Below are positions 55,233 to 64,000 of a stretch of 64,000 nt of DNA, in pieces (positions within the stretch are counted from its first letter, which is position 1; each line of letters starts with the position of its first letter). The DNA comes from Cryptomeria japonica (Eukaryota; Streptophyta; Pinopsida; Cupressales; Cupressaceae): assembly GCF_030272615.1 (NCBI RefSeq), contig NC_081414.1, positions 821,433,896 through 821,497,895 of the forward strand, written 5' to 3'. The translations under genes and the position numbers were made by a program. Under the pieces are notes generated by a model. It was not told the DNA's origin. It saw nothing but the letters and a program-made list of their open reading frames with translations, and searched no databases.

Positions 55233-55964
55233 CTAGGTCATTTCAAACCTACATGGTGGAATGATAGTGATTTCTGTGAATATCATCGTACTAAAGGTCA
55301 CAAAACTGCAAGATGTCATAAATTGAAAAACTTAATCCAAGACATGATCGATCAAGGTGACATCACGATTGATACCAATAAAAATTCAACAAACATGAAT
55401 CATACTATCTTTAAGGATCCACTTGTCAAACATGATAAATGGAAGGCATCTACATCGAGAACACAAGACAACACAACTAACTACACAAAATTCTCATACG
55501 AATATACTATTCACGCCATTAGCTCAAGAGATGTAGTAAATGATGATTCACAAGAAGCACTCGATTATGATGAGCAATATCAAGATACTTACAAAGATGA
55601 TAACCAAATTTGCATGCTGTCAGAAGCACCGAAATATGATGAGGACAAGAATCTCTATCGTATGGAATGGGGACATGAAGAATCGTTTCATTCAGGATGG
55701 TTTGAAGATGAGCTTATAGCACATATCATGGATGTCATACTTGGACATGATGAATATAGGAAGGGATATGAAATTAACCTTGATAACACAACATATGTTA
55801 CAAACAGTTACCTCACAAGAGATGATATAATGGCTACCATCACGATAACTTCCAAAGATAGAGACTGTGTAGTAGTTACTCACAGATATAAAGTAACTTT
55901 ACAAGGAATACCATCAAACCCACCAGTAGCAGTAGGAACTATAATGTTGTTGAGTAACTCATGA
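55233..55964 (+). pseudogene. gag: Gyp2 gag, C-terminal part
   Basis: The frame is open from the LTR junction to 55964. FCEYHRTKGHKTARCHKLKN (about residues 24-43 of the frame from 55203) is the modified zinc-binding motif of Tat-type gag, followed by LIQDMIDQGDI. The rest is acidic and hydrophilic, ending PSNPPVAVGTIMLLSNS. The N-terminal gag domain is absent, cut at 55233. The upstream Met at 55203 lies in LTR sequence and is not the native start. Confidence 0.85.
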
Positions 55965-56089
55965 AAACCTCAGCACAAATATCACTCTTTAAACTATTGC
56001 ATATATCATGAACCCATAAAGTTATTCTAGAGAAAGCACTTCAAGATTAAGCAGTTGACAAAGATATAGATGAAAATACCTTCTAATCC

Positions 56090-56596
56090 ATGGTGGGGTA
56101 TTTGGCACAGGATACTCGTATTGCATTCATAGAACATAATATTACCAATGATAGAATTCTACATAATGACCCGCTATATCTAGAAGCTTACATACATAAG
56201 AGAAGAATCATAAGAGTACTTATAGACGAAGGAGCCAGTCTCAGCATCTATACATTAAAGTTGGTTAAGGCATTGGGATATTTTGAGCTTCACATTGATC
56301 CTTCAAAAAGAATAAACAATAAAGCATATGATGATGAAGAGCATCCTTCAAAAGGTATAGTTATGCTACCAGTGCAAGGAGGACCTATAACAACAGATGT
56401 TACTTTCCAAGTGTTAGATAGAGAACTAGGGTACAACATGTTATTGGGCCACCCATGGATTCATACCATGCAAGATGTACCATCAACATTTCATCAATGT
56501 GTTAAATTATCGTATAATGACATTGAAATCACCATAAAGGGAGATCCAAATCCATTCCAACACTGTAATCACTTGAAGGCAAATGTAGATAACTAG
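56090..56596 (+). pseudogene. Gyp2 aspartic protease
   Basis: VLIDEGASLSIYTL carries the active-site segment, but the usual D-G-G/S or D-T-G is D-E-G, which is likely inactive. GYNMLLGHPWIHTM is the second conserved protease segment (LLGRPW-like). FQCVKLSY-like beta strands follow (FHQCVKLSYNDIEITI). The frame is open for 168 codons and ends in TAG at 56594. It follows gag after a gap of about 120 bp that contains stops. Confidence 0.87.
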
Positions 56597-56853
56597 TTAC
56601 CCATTAATCAAGCAGTACCCCTCACTACACAAATGGAGACATTAACGATCACAAAATTATAGAAGAATGCACCTACAACATCGTCTTTGTAGATTAAAGA
56701 TATTGGTTGTGGGTAATACTCTATTTCAAGTACCTGAAATGGAAAACAATTATCTCTTTCTCCTAGGTCTTTTGGGAAACCTCAAAACACAGTAATGAAA
56801 CAAGACAAATGAAAAGAAATAGTCAAATACTCAGATCCATGCTCTTTCATTAG

Positions 56854-57186
56854 GTGGGGAGATTTACAAGAAGAACTTTGAATGAAGATATCAATCACTC
56901 GATATACATAGAAGAAGATGACATGACAATACCCAGGTTACCTATAGATCAATATGGCAATGGATTCAAAATGCTACACAAACATGGGTATGATGGTACC
57001 ACAAACTTGGTATTACAAAAGCAAGGAAGATTAGAACCCGTCATACCAAATGAAAATCCAAATAATAAAGGGTTAGGATATAAACATGTACCAGATATAA
57101 TGGAAGCAAGACAACATACACTAGATATACTAAACAGACCAAGGCTACCGTCAGCATACATATCTCAAAGTCAGTTGTCAACATGA
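56854..57186 (+). pseudogene. Gyp2 G-patch-like segment between protease and RT
   Basis: In the 110-codon frame, YGNGFKMLHKHGYDG (about residues 29-43), QGRLEPVIP (about 52-60) and NKGLGY (about 66-71) line up with the glycine pattern of a G-patch: start Gly-x-Gly, Leu, Gly-Tyr, then Gly-Leu-Gly near the end. The central Gly-x-Gly-Leu-Gly is replaced by TTNLVL, so it is degenerate. G-patch domains bind RNA and partner helicases; some retroelements carry one next to protease. The call is by pattern only. Confidence 0.55.
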
Positions 57187-57904
57187 GTATTTCCTTCTTC
57201 ATCTCAGACAAGCAAGAAAGTACCGACATCTCCTAGTACAGAATCAGATGGTGAAGATATGAGACAACTTCTACAAGAACCTAACATTGAGTCACCCAAC
57301 AATACAGTATCTGAAACATCCACACAAGCAAATACGATAACAAACACAGGCTAAGCACTAGTGAATGAGCCTAATCCCTGGTTATTGTCAATACTTTTGC
57401 CAAGGGAAACAACTCAAGCTCTAGCCAATGAATCAGATGAAGAAAGACTACAATGAATTATACCAGGTTTAAGAAGGGTGACCCCCATACAAAGGAGGCT
57501 CGCAAATTTACTACATAATCAGATGCAAGAACAAGAGGAGATAAATGATACAATCTCAGAAGCTAAAACATACATAGAAAGTGAAGACAGATTCTCATGA
57601 CTATGAATTCCTATTTAATCATGATTCCAACCCATGAACAATTGACATGATAGAGTATCACAAATCACCAATAGATGATGAAAATATACCAAGTCACTCA
57701 AATAACCAGGTATGCATCTTATCAGAATTTGTTACAACAGAAGGGAGAAATGAATTACCCCTTGTACACTCACATTTGATTGATTGGGGATGAGAAGGAA
57801 AACCAACTCTAGATTAGTTTGAGAACAATGAAGCTATTTCGGAATTCCTTGGTGTCAGAGAAGGGTTTCCACAAAGTGATCACAAGGTAGGATTTGCTGT
57901 AGAC

Positions 57905-58674
57905 ATGGATAGAACAACCTACTTTAGAGAGGCAAGTACCTTTGTGACAAAAGATATGGATCAAAGTGATCGTAATGGCAAGAGTGAGCTAGACAACCTC
58001 CCTATTGAAAAAGAGAATTCAACATTACTCATGGAAGAAAATGAAGAAGTAAATATAGTACAAGGAGAAGTTGTACATAATATCCACTTAGCAAAATCGT
58101 TAAACCAGGAAGAAAAGGAAAAATTCATACAGTTTTTCAAACAACGTCCTATTAATTTTGCTTGGTCCTATGCAGATATGCTAGGCTTAGATCCAAAATT
58201 AGTATTACATCATTTACCATTTCTACCAGGAATTAAACCGTACAAACAAAAGTTAAGAAAGATGCATCCACAGATTGCATTACTGATCAAAATAGAAATC
58301 CAAAAGCTTCTAGATGTGGATTTCATTTGACCTATTGATTATGCAGAATGGATATCCAATCTTGTACCAATGACTAAGCCAACTGGAGGCATAAGAATAT
58401 GTACCAACTTTCGAGATCTAAACAAAGCATGTCCTAAGGATGATTTCCCATTACCCAACATAGACATGATAGTTGACTTAACTGCTGGGAATGAAATGCT
58501 TTCATTAATGGATGGTTTCTTAGGATATAACCAGATCACGATAGCACCAGAAGATCAACACAAGATGGCACTTACCTATCCATGGAGTACATACTGCTGG
58601 AACGTCAAGTTGTTTCATCTTAAGAATGCAGGAGCAACACATCAAAGGGCTATGATGACACTATTGTTAGAATA
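57905..58674 (+). pseudogene. Gyp2 reverse transcriptase, N-terminal half
   Basis: FAWSYADMLGLDPKLVLHHL and KPYKQKLRKMHP lead into RT. A TGA at 58328 splits it, and a frameshift is not needed: PIDYAEWISNLVPMTKPTGG, ICTNFRDLNKACPKDDFPLP, MDGFLGYNQI and NAGATHQRAMM follow in the same phase. The YVDD box is missing because the CopF LTR starts at 58675. Leu replaces Ser in GFLGYNQ. Confidence 0.9.
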
Positions 58675-59902
58675 ACCAATGGACAATTGAGAGGGGAGGG
58701 GGGTGAATCAGTTGTCAATAGATTATATTAATCAAACCACTTTATAACCTTAAACTGGAGCACATAAACATTAAATATCGGAATAGCAGAAACAGATACT
58801 CGTAAGCAATAGAACTTAAGAATGAAATAGAGAATCAACACAATGAAACCATACCACATAAGACCATGATTTGTATGTGGAAAACCCAGTAAAGGGAAAA
58901 ACCATGGTGGGAAGCCTACCCACAGTTAGATAATACTTCTATAGAAAGTATGTGATACAATAAGGGGCTTGCACATGCAGGGAGGCACATTGCCTAGAGT
59001 GTACTGCTCATTACAAAGGAGTCTCATTGACTACTGAGAGGTTATAACCACCTCAACATAATTAGACAACAATCTAAAAGAATGAACTGCCAATGATAGC
59101 ATCTACCATGCTTGATTATAGTCCTGGTTAAGCTCAATATTGGAAGCCTTTGACCTCTTACATAAACCCAATTTGGTCACCTATGATCGGCCAAATCTCC
59201 CACCTGAATGATATTACTTTATTCGCACCTTACATTCCTTTTTCACGACCATGATCTACAATGAGATCTTACATCAATTTATAGAAACCCTAAGGCCTAA
59301 ACCAATTAGGTCGGCCACCTAAAAGATATTATAATAAGATAATTACATGCATCCACATTATAATGATATACCATGTCAGCTTTAGATGAAAACAACATTA
59401 ACCAATCTATAAATCATCCTAGTAATGTGTAGAGAACACATAACATGATATCGGTCCATAACCTATACCCAAATAGATTCACCAAGCCAAAGTGATGTCT
59501 CCAATTAGTTGAGGCATGAACAAAGATCACCTTCTGCATCTTGAATTCCATCTATAAGCCGCACCAACACCACTTATGCATTCTGTCAAAGATTCTCAGT
59601 AAAAGCTCTGCTGGCAAAACCTTAAACCCTTATAGGTATAGGCTTACTAGAGTGTATGATAGCATCCGATCATCAATTCAATACCAACTGACCAAAACAT
59701 ATTCCAGAAACATCAATCCAAACATATTCCATTGATCCAAACATGTCGGTATTATCCAACTGATAGTTGCTTCTGCCGGTAACACTAGTTCTTCCACTGG
59801 TAAACAAAATATATCAGTCGATAACCAATCATAACAGCTAGTGTTGAAATGAATGACAAAATATCAATGCAAGACATAATCAATTCCTTCATATTGCCAA
59901 CA
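58675..59902 (-). repeat. CopF 3' LTR
   Basis: The LTR is 1228 bp, TGTTAGAA at the left and CCAACA at the right. The minus strand carries AGGGTTTCTATAAAT (about 59278-59292). The stem is GACAATTGA (58682-58690) / TCAGTTGTC (58708-58716). It is related to the CopD LTR. Confidence 0.92.
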
Positions 59903-60267
59903 ATCCCTCCCTTTGGCATTGATGGCAACACTAGATGTGAAAAAGAAAACATCTTAGTGCCAAGAAATGCCAAAAATTTCTCATAGAAGATATAACAATG
60001 AAAAACTAAAAAATCCCAGCAACTCCCCCTAAGGAGTGCAGTCCAATCTGAAATTGATCTGGACCTCTCTCCCATATGACATATTATGACATTATTTTTC
60101 ACATATAACTCTCCCCATTTGACATCAATGCCAAAGATATGACATAGATATCAAAATCCTATGAATCTCAAACTGACTACTCACCCTGAGTAGTAGCACC
60201 ACTACATCAATCTAGAGCAAAGGATAAAGTTGATGATGCATATCAAGCTGATGCACTATTCCATCAG
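59903..60267 (-). other. CopF 3' untranslated region and polypurine tract
   Basis: No gene. The tract AAAGGGAGGGATTG abuts the LTR. Minus-strand GGGGGAG near 60025 and GGGGAGAG near 60110 are further copies. Confidence 0.75.
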
Positions 60268-61011
60268 TTAAGTTTCTGTCAAAGGGATAGATACCCCTAA
60301 CCTATCTCTCAAATATTCAAATGATTCCTTAGACAACGGTTTAGTGAATATATCTGCAATCTGCTCTTTAATGTTCACATAAACCAATTTGACTTCCTTT
60401 TCCTTCACCTTTTCCTTCAGAAAGTTATATTTTATTGAAATGTACTTAGTCTTAGAGTGAAATACCAGATTCTTAGATATGTTAATAGCTGTAGAGTTAT
60501 CACAATAGATAACTACTGGTTGACTGCAATTTACCTTGATATCTTTCAACATTTTCTTCATCCACAAGACTTGAGTGCAATTAGTTGCTCTGCAACATAT
60601 TATACTTCTACAATAGATAAAAAAATGCATGACTATTTTTTGTTGATCCATGAAACTGTTAGGGTTCCCACAGATACTGAGAGGGGGGGGTGAATCAGTA
60701 TCTGACCGGTAATGAAATTTTCTTGAAACTGAATATGTAGAATATAAAGTAATAGTATACCGGTATGCAAGAATTAATGCAAATAACAGAATCAAAAACA
60801 TCCACATGAAAAGAACACCATAACACCATAATTTGTCATTTGTAGTCATAGGTGTGCTTACCAGTTTAGAGTTCTCCATACCAAATTTCTTAAGTAGTTC
60901 TTTCAAGTACTTAGATTGACTCAAAAATATGCCTCTATCAGTCTGTAAAATCTGCAATCTTAAAAATAATTTTATTTCTCCGATCATAGACATTTCAAAT
61001 TCATGCTGCAT
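60268..61011 (-). pseudogene. CopF RNase H with an LTR fragment inside the reading frame
   Basis: The frame runs for 247 codons from the RT end ([17 protein letters not shown]) through GMENSKLVSTPMTTNDKL. It then crosses about 176 bp of foreign LTR sequence without a stop and resumes in NCTQVLWMKKMLKDIK, CDNSTAINISKN, HSKTKYISIKYNF and KEQIADIFTKPLSKES. About 95 codons, including YTDANWAG and the STTE segment or its proper frame, are lost. The protein cannot be a working RNase H. Confidence 0.9.
60657..60832 (-). repeat. LTR-end fragment inside CopF RNase H
   Basis: It starts TGTTAGGGTTCCCACAG (an LTR terminus on the minus strand) and has a perfect 9-bp stem AGATACTGA (60672-60680) / TCAGTATCT (60695-60703) around the G/C run. 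It stops just short of the TGGTTTTTCC box. No target duplication is visible. It replaces, rather than interrupts, RNase H sequence. Confidence 0.85.
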
Positions 61012-61023
61012 TTCAACAGAAAA

Positions 61024-61704
61024 TTATTTGCATAATTCATCTTCTCCTCCAAAGATTATATCATCAACAAATACTTCAATAATCAAGATGTCATCATTAG
61101 TTACTTTGTAATATAAATTGCTATTTGCATTTCCTTTAGTAAAACCAATCTTTAAAAGATACTTATCCAATCTTGCATACCAAGATCTTGGAGCTTCTTT
61201 TAATTCATATAGAGCTTTTCTTAATCTGCAAACCATATCATTGTCATTTGTCAAGGAAAATCCATCAAGTTGTTCAATATAGACTTCCTCTTCAAGATCT
61301 CCATTCAAAAATGCACATTTGATATCCATTTGATAAACTTTGTAATCCTTGTGAGCTGCAAAGGCCAAGAATAATCTAACTGCCTCGATTCTGGCTACCA
61401 GTGCAAAGGTTTCATTGTAATCAACTCCTTCTTTCTGAGAATATCCCTTACACACTAGTCTTGCTTTATTTTTGACAACCTTACCATCTTCATTGAGTTT
61501 GTTTCTAAATACCCATTTGGTTCCAATTATATTTTTATTTTTAGGTCGGGGAACTAATGTCCAAGTATTATTTTTCTCAATTTTTCCTAATTCTTCTTCC
61601 ATAGCTTTAATCCAAAATTTATCTTCACATGCCTCATTGATAGATAATGGTTCAATTTGAGAAATAAGACATACCTCTTCATTTGCCAATCTTCCTCTTG
61701 TCAT
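61024..61704 (-). pseudogene. CopF reverse transcriptase
   Basis: A 226-codon open frame: [64 protein letters not shown] (Glu for Gly and Gln of the usual GLKQAPRAW) and [15 protein letters not shown], then TAA where relatives continue. The catalytic Asp pair is intact. It is separated from integrase by a single stop in SED-stop-IIGSK at about 61731. One of the better preserved RT copies here. Confidence 0.93.
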
Positions 61705-61731
61705 GACTCCTTTAAATTTGCTTCCAATTAT

Positions 61732-63065
61732 CTAATCTTCAGAATGATTCAGTCTTACATACCGCGGTGTCTTAGTCTGTTGTTGTTCTTCAATTACTGT
61801 GGAATCCTCTGATGATACCAGAGTAACTAGATCATCATTCTGTACCGGTGGATTTATTGTAGGTTCATTTGTCATATTTTCTGTTCCCGGTTCAGAGTCT
61901 ATATACCTTGAAGTTCCTCTGAATTGTCCATCAATCTTTACATTTGTACTCTCAACAATTTTCCGTAATCTTTTATTAAAACATCTATGTGCTTTACTCT
62001 TAGATGAATAACCAAGAAATATTCTTTCATCACTTCTAGGATCAAACTTGCCAATATACTCATCTCTTCTAATATAACATTTACTTCCAAAATTTTTGAA
62101 ATACTTAAGAGTAGGAGTATTACCAAACCATAGTTCATGAGGGGTCTTATCAGTTTCACCTTTGATGTGAACTTTGTTGAATGTATAGACAGCAGTGCTC
62201 ACTGGCTCTCTCCAGTATAGATGTGGTAGATTTGCTTTTGATAACATACTTCTTGCTGCATCCAAAATAGTTATGTTTTTTCTTTCAACAACTCCATTTT
62301 GTTGTGGTGTCCGAGGTGCTGATAAGTGTCTTTTGATTCCATTTACTTCATAGAATGCATTAAAATCTTTAGATGTGAATTCTCCTCCTTGATCTGATCT
62401 TAAACATTTAATTTTCTTACCGGTTTCATTTTCAACCATTGCTTTGAATAGCTTGAACTTCCCAAGTGCTTCTGATTTTTCTCTGAGAAAAGTAACCCAA
62501 CACATTCTAGAATAATCATCAATACTTAGCATGAAATATCTATCACCTTGTAAGCTTTTAGTTCTAGCTGGACCACATAAATCCGTGTGAATTAAAACAA
62601 GGGCATTATTGGATTTTTCTGGAATACTTTTGAAACTAGCTCTAAATTGTATTCCAAATTGACATTCTTTGCAAATTGTATTCTGAGGTTTCACAATTTT
62701 AGGTAGATCTCTAACTGCCTTAGAAGTATTGATTTTTACCATGCAATCAAAATTTACATGACATAGTCTTTTATGCCATAGCCAACTTTCATCTATATGT
62801 GCAATTAAGCATGCCTTTTCACTATTATTCAAATGAAAGATATTACCTCTAGTTTGATTATCGGTTGCAATTTCCAAACCAGTTCTATTCATGATTTTGC
62901 ATTTTCCATTTTTAAATTGTAACTGAAAACCTTTCTCAACTAATTGACCAACACTTCAAAGATTATGTTTTAACCCTTCAACATAGTAGACATTTTTAGT
63001 GTTATGTTTACTATCAAGAGATATTGAACCCTTACCTTTGATTGAACAGGCTTTGTCATCTCTGA
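61732..63065 (-). pseudogene. CopF integrase and GAG-pre-integrase region
   Basis: A 386-codon open frame (61732-62892) holds the whole integrase. With numbering from MNRTGLEI: zinc finger H40, H45, C74, C77; catalytic D104 (HTDLCGP), D167 (LRSDQGGEF) and E203 (VVERKN), giving the expected spacing of 35 between the last two. GIFLGYSS-like and the acidic linker end the frame at NHSED. Upstream, a base change near 62957 puts a stop in LLSVGQL, and a 17-bp duplication at 63058-63091 separates it from protease. All catalytic residues are kept, the best integrase in the window. Confidence 0.94.
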
Positions 63066-63091
63066 ATCTTACTAATCTCTGAATCTTACTA
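63058..63091. repeat. 17-bp tandem duplication in CopF pol
   Basis: ATCTCTGAATCTTACTA occurs twice in a row (63058 and 63075). It shifts the frame between protease and integrase. Confidence 0.9.
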
Positions 63092-64000
63092 AACCTCCAT
63101 TGTATTCTTGAAAGTTCAAGAATTTACCTTTGTCTCCAGTCATGTGATGTGAGCATCCTGAGTCAATAATCCATTCATCCTTTGATTCAACTTTAGCTGC
63201 CAGGGCTTGTTCTACCGGTTGAGCAATAGGTACCGGTTGATCTTCTGTTATAGCAACAAAGACCCATCCATTGTCTACTGGATCCTCATACAAATCATCA
63301 GTCACACCTTCATCAACAATGTAACAAGATTTATCTTTGTTTTTCTTAAATCTGTATCTCTGATATTCAAGATTAGGTTTGTATGTTCTTCTAGCTTCTT
63401 CTCTTAGTCTAGCATGTCTATCAGGGCATCTTGAAGCCATATGACCAATCTTATTGCAGTTAAAACATTTAAAGGGTGCTTTACTTTCATACTTACTTCC
63501 AATTGGGCCTTTTGGCATTTTTCTTGCAAATAGTGTTTCGAGTTCTTCAAGCTCTTCATTCTCCTTCCTGGTTTCTTCAAGTTCTCTTGCATAAAAGGCT
63601 CTCTAGTCTATTTTGTCAAAGGATGGAGCAGATGATGTTGATGCTTTCAAGGCCAAATCAGTTTTTATAGTAGTAACAGGACCAAATTCCTCAATTTCAA
63701 AAGCTAAAAGTTTTCCAATCAATGTATCCCTAGTTACTGATGTATTAGGCATTGTTCTCAACTCATTTATAGCAGTAACCTTCATTTTATATGCCGGTGG
63801 TAAACCTCTTAATATTTTTGAAACAATCTCATCTTCACTCAAGGTTCCTCCACAACATTTGATACCCAAAACAATTTCATTTACTCTTTCCATAAAAGCA
63901 GAAATCCTTTCATCTTCTTCCATTTTCAGATTGTCATACTTGACTTGAAAGCTTTCAAGTTTTGCAATTTTGACTATGGAATCCCCTTCATTCAGTGTTT
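63072..64000 (-). pseudogene. gag: CopF protease and gag, partial at the window edge
   Basis: Protease: EWIIDSGCSHHMTGDKGKF at about 63185-63125, DSG intact. Upstream in the same frame is the zinc knuckle CFNCNKIGHMASRC at about 63465-63425 and the Glu-rich helix ARELEETRKENEELEELE. One stop (FDKID-stop-RAFYAREL, near 63603) interrupts gag, after which MEEDERISAFMERVNEIV, CCGGTLSEDEIVSKI and GPVTTIKTDL continue to the window edge. Compared with CopC, the frame through the knuckle to the protease is unbroken, so gag and protease were one polyprotein. Confidence 0.93.

Larger units (their letters stand above)
55233..58674 (+). mobile_element. Gyp2: Tat-type Ty3/gypsy element, internal fragment
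   Basis: The fragment begins inside gag right after the chimeric LTR and ends inside RT at 58674, where the CopF 3' LTR starts. Order: gag C-terminus, protease, a G-patch-like segment, spacer and RT fingers. The RT motif NKACPKDDFPLPNID is typical of Tat-lineage plant gypsy. It is broken by stops in the spacer. Confidence 0.9.
58675..64000 (-). mobile_element. CopF: Ty1/copia element, 3' LTR to gag, continues past the window
   Basis: On the minus strand the order is gag (partial at the right edge), protease, integrase, linker, RT, RNase H, 3' untranslated region and 3' LTR (59902 to 58675). It is inserted in Gyp2 RT. Its proteins are nearly the same as those of CopC. A 176-bp LTR end of another family sits inside its RNase H. 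The 5' LTR is outside the window. Confidence 0.93.

Noticed and set aside
1-64000. Repeated short motifs as CRISPR arrays, and tRNA or rRNA genes
   Set aside because: No regular repeat-spacer pattern and no cloverleaf were seen; the tRNA-like sequences are the 12-14 base primer-binding sites of the retroelements.

Overview
The window is plant nuclear DNA made almost entirely of decayed LTR retrotransposons. The primer-binding sites match the 3' end of plant initiator tRNA-Met. The pol genes are typical plant Ty1/copia and Ty3/gypsy types, and there are several layers of nesting. A large, repeat-rich seed-plant genome is likely. A conifer or other gymnosperm is my guess from the degree of decay and nesting, not something the sequence proves. 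I found no intact host gene, no tRNA or rRNA gene, and no CRISPR. Element names below (CopA, Gyp1 and so on) are my own labels.

Layout. 1-5249: minus-strand SIRE-like copia element (Cop1) with a coiled-coil/zinc-knuckle gag followed by an unrecognised long reading frame instead of pol. 5250-5822: no gene. 5823-25855: plus-strand CopA, whose 5' LTR is split by CopB (5932-18781), which is itself split just after its primer-binding site by CopC (7481-14116); each level has matching or near-matching 5-bp target duplications. 25856-28631: AT-rich DNA without genes but with a recurring degenerate motif. 28632-32445: gag and a 2.65-kb LTR of minus-strand CopJ. 32446-33555: three short fragments (Cop1-like, copia linker, gypsy RT start). 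33556-38263: minus-strand CopD. 38264-38511: LTR-like filler. 38512-42290: minus-strand CopG with its 5' LTR. 42291-45071: minus-strand gypsy gag-protease (Gyp1). 45072-55232: plus-strand CopE, interrupted by a short non-autonomous LTR element (LTR-K, 48541-53009) that carries a solo LTR (sLTR-L, 51110-52767, duplication CATTT). 55233-58674: Tat-type gypsy fragment (Gyp2). 58675-64000: minus-strand CopF, running off the right edge.

CopA, CopB and CopG form one related group; CopC, CopD, CopE and CopF form a second; Cop1 and CopJ are SIRE-like by gag. All pol reading frames are broken, mostly by single transitions (often Gln CAG to TAG) and by internal deletions. CopB has lost its whole integrase, CopD has the longest intact integrase frame but lacks the second catalytic Asp, and CopF has the best integrase motifs.

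The observation I rate highest is a hairpin near the 3' end of every copia LTR. Its arms differ in sequence from family to family but stay complementary, around a shared C-rich loop. A second stem follows the primer-binding site in CopA, CopB, CopC and CopE. Together they suggest a conserved RNA leader structure in these elements.
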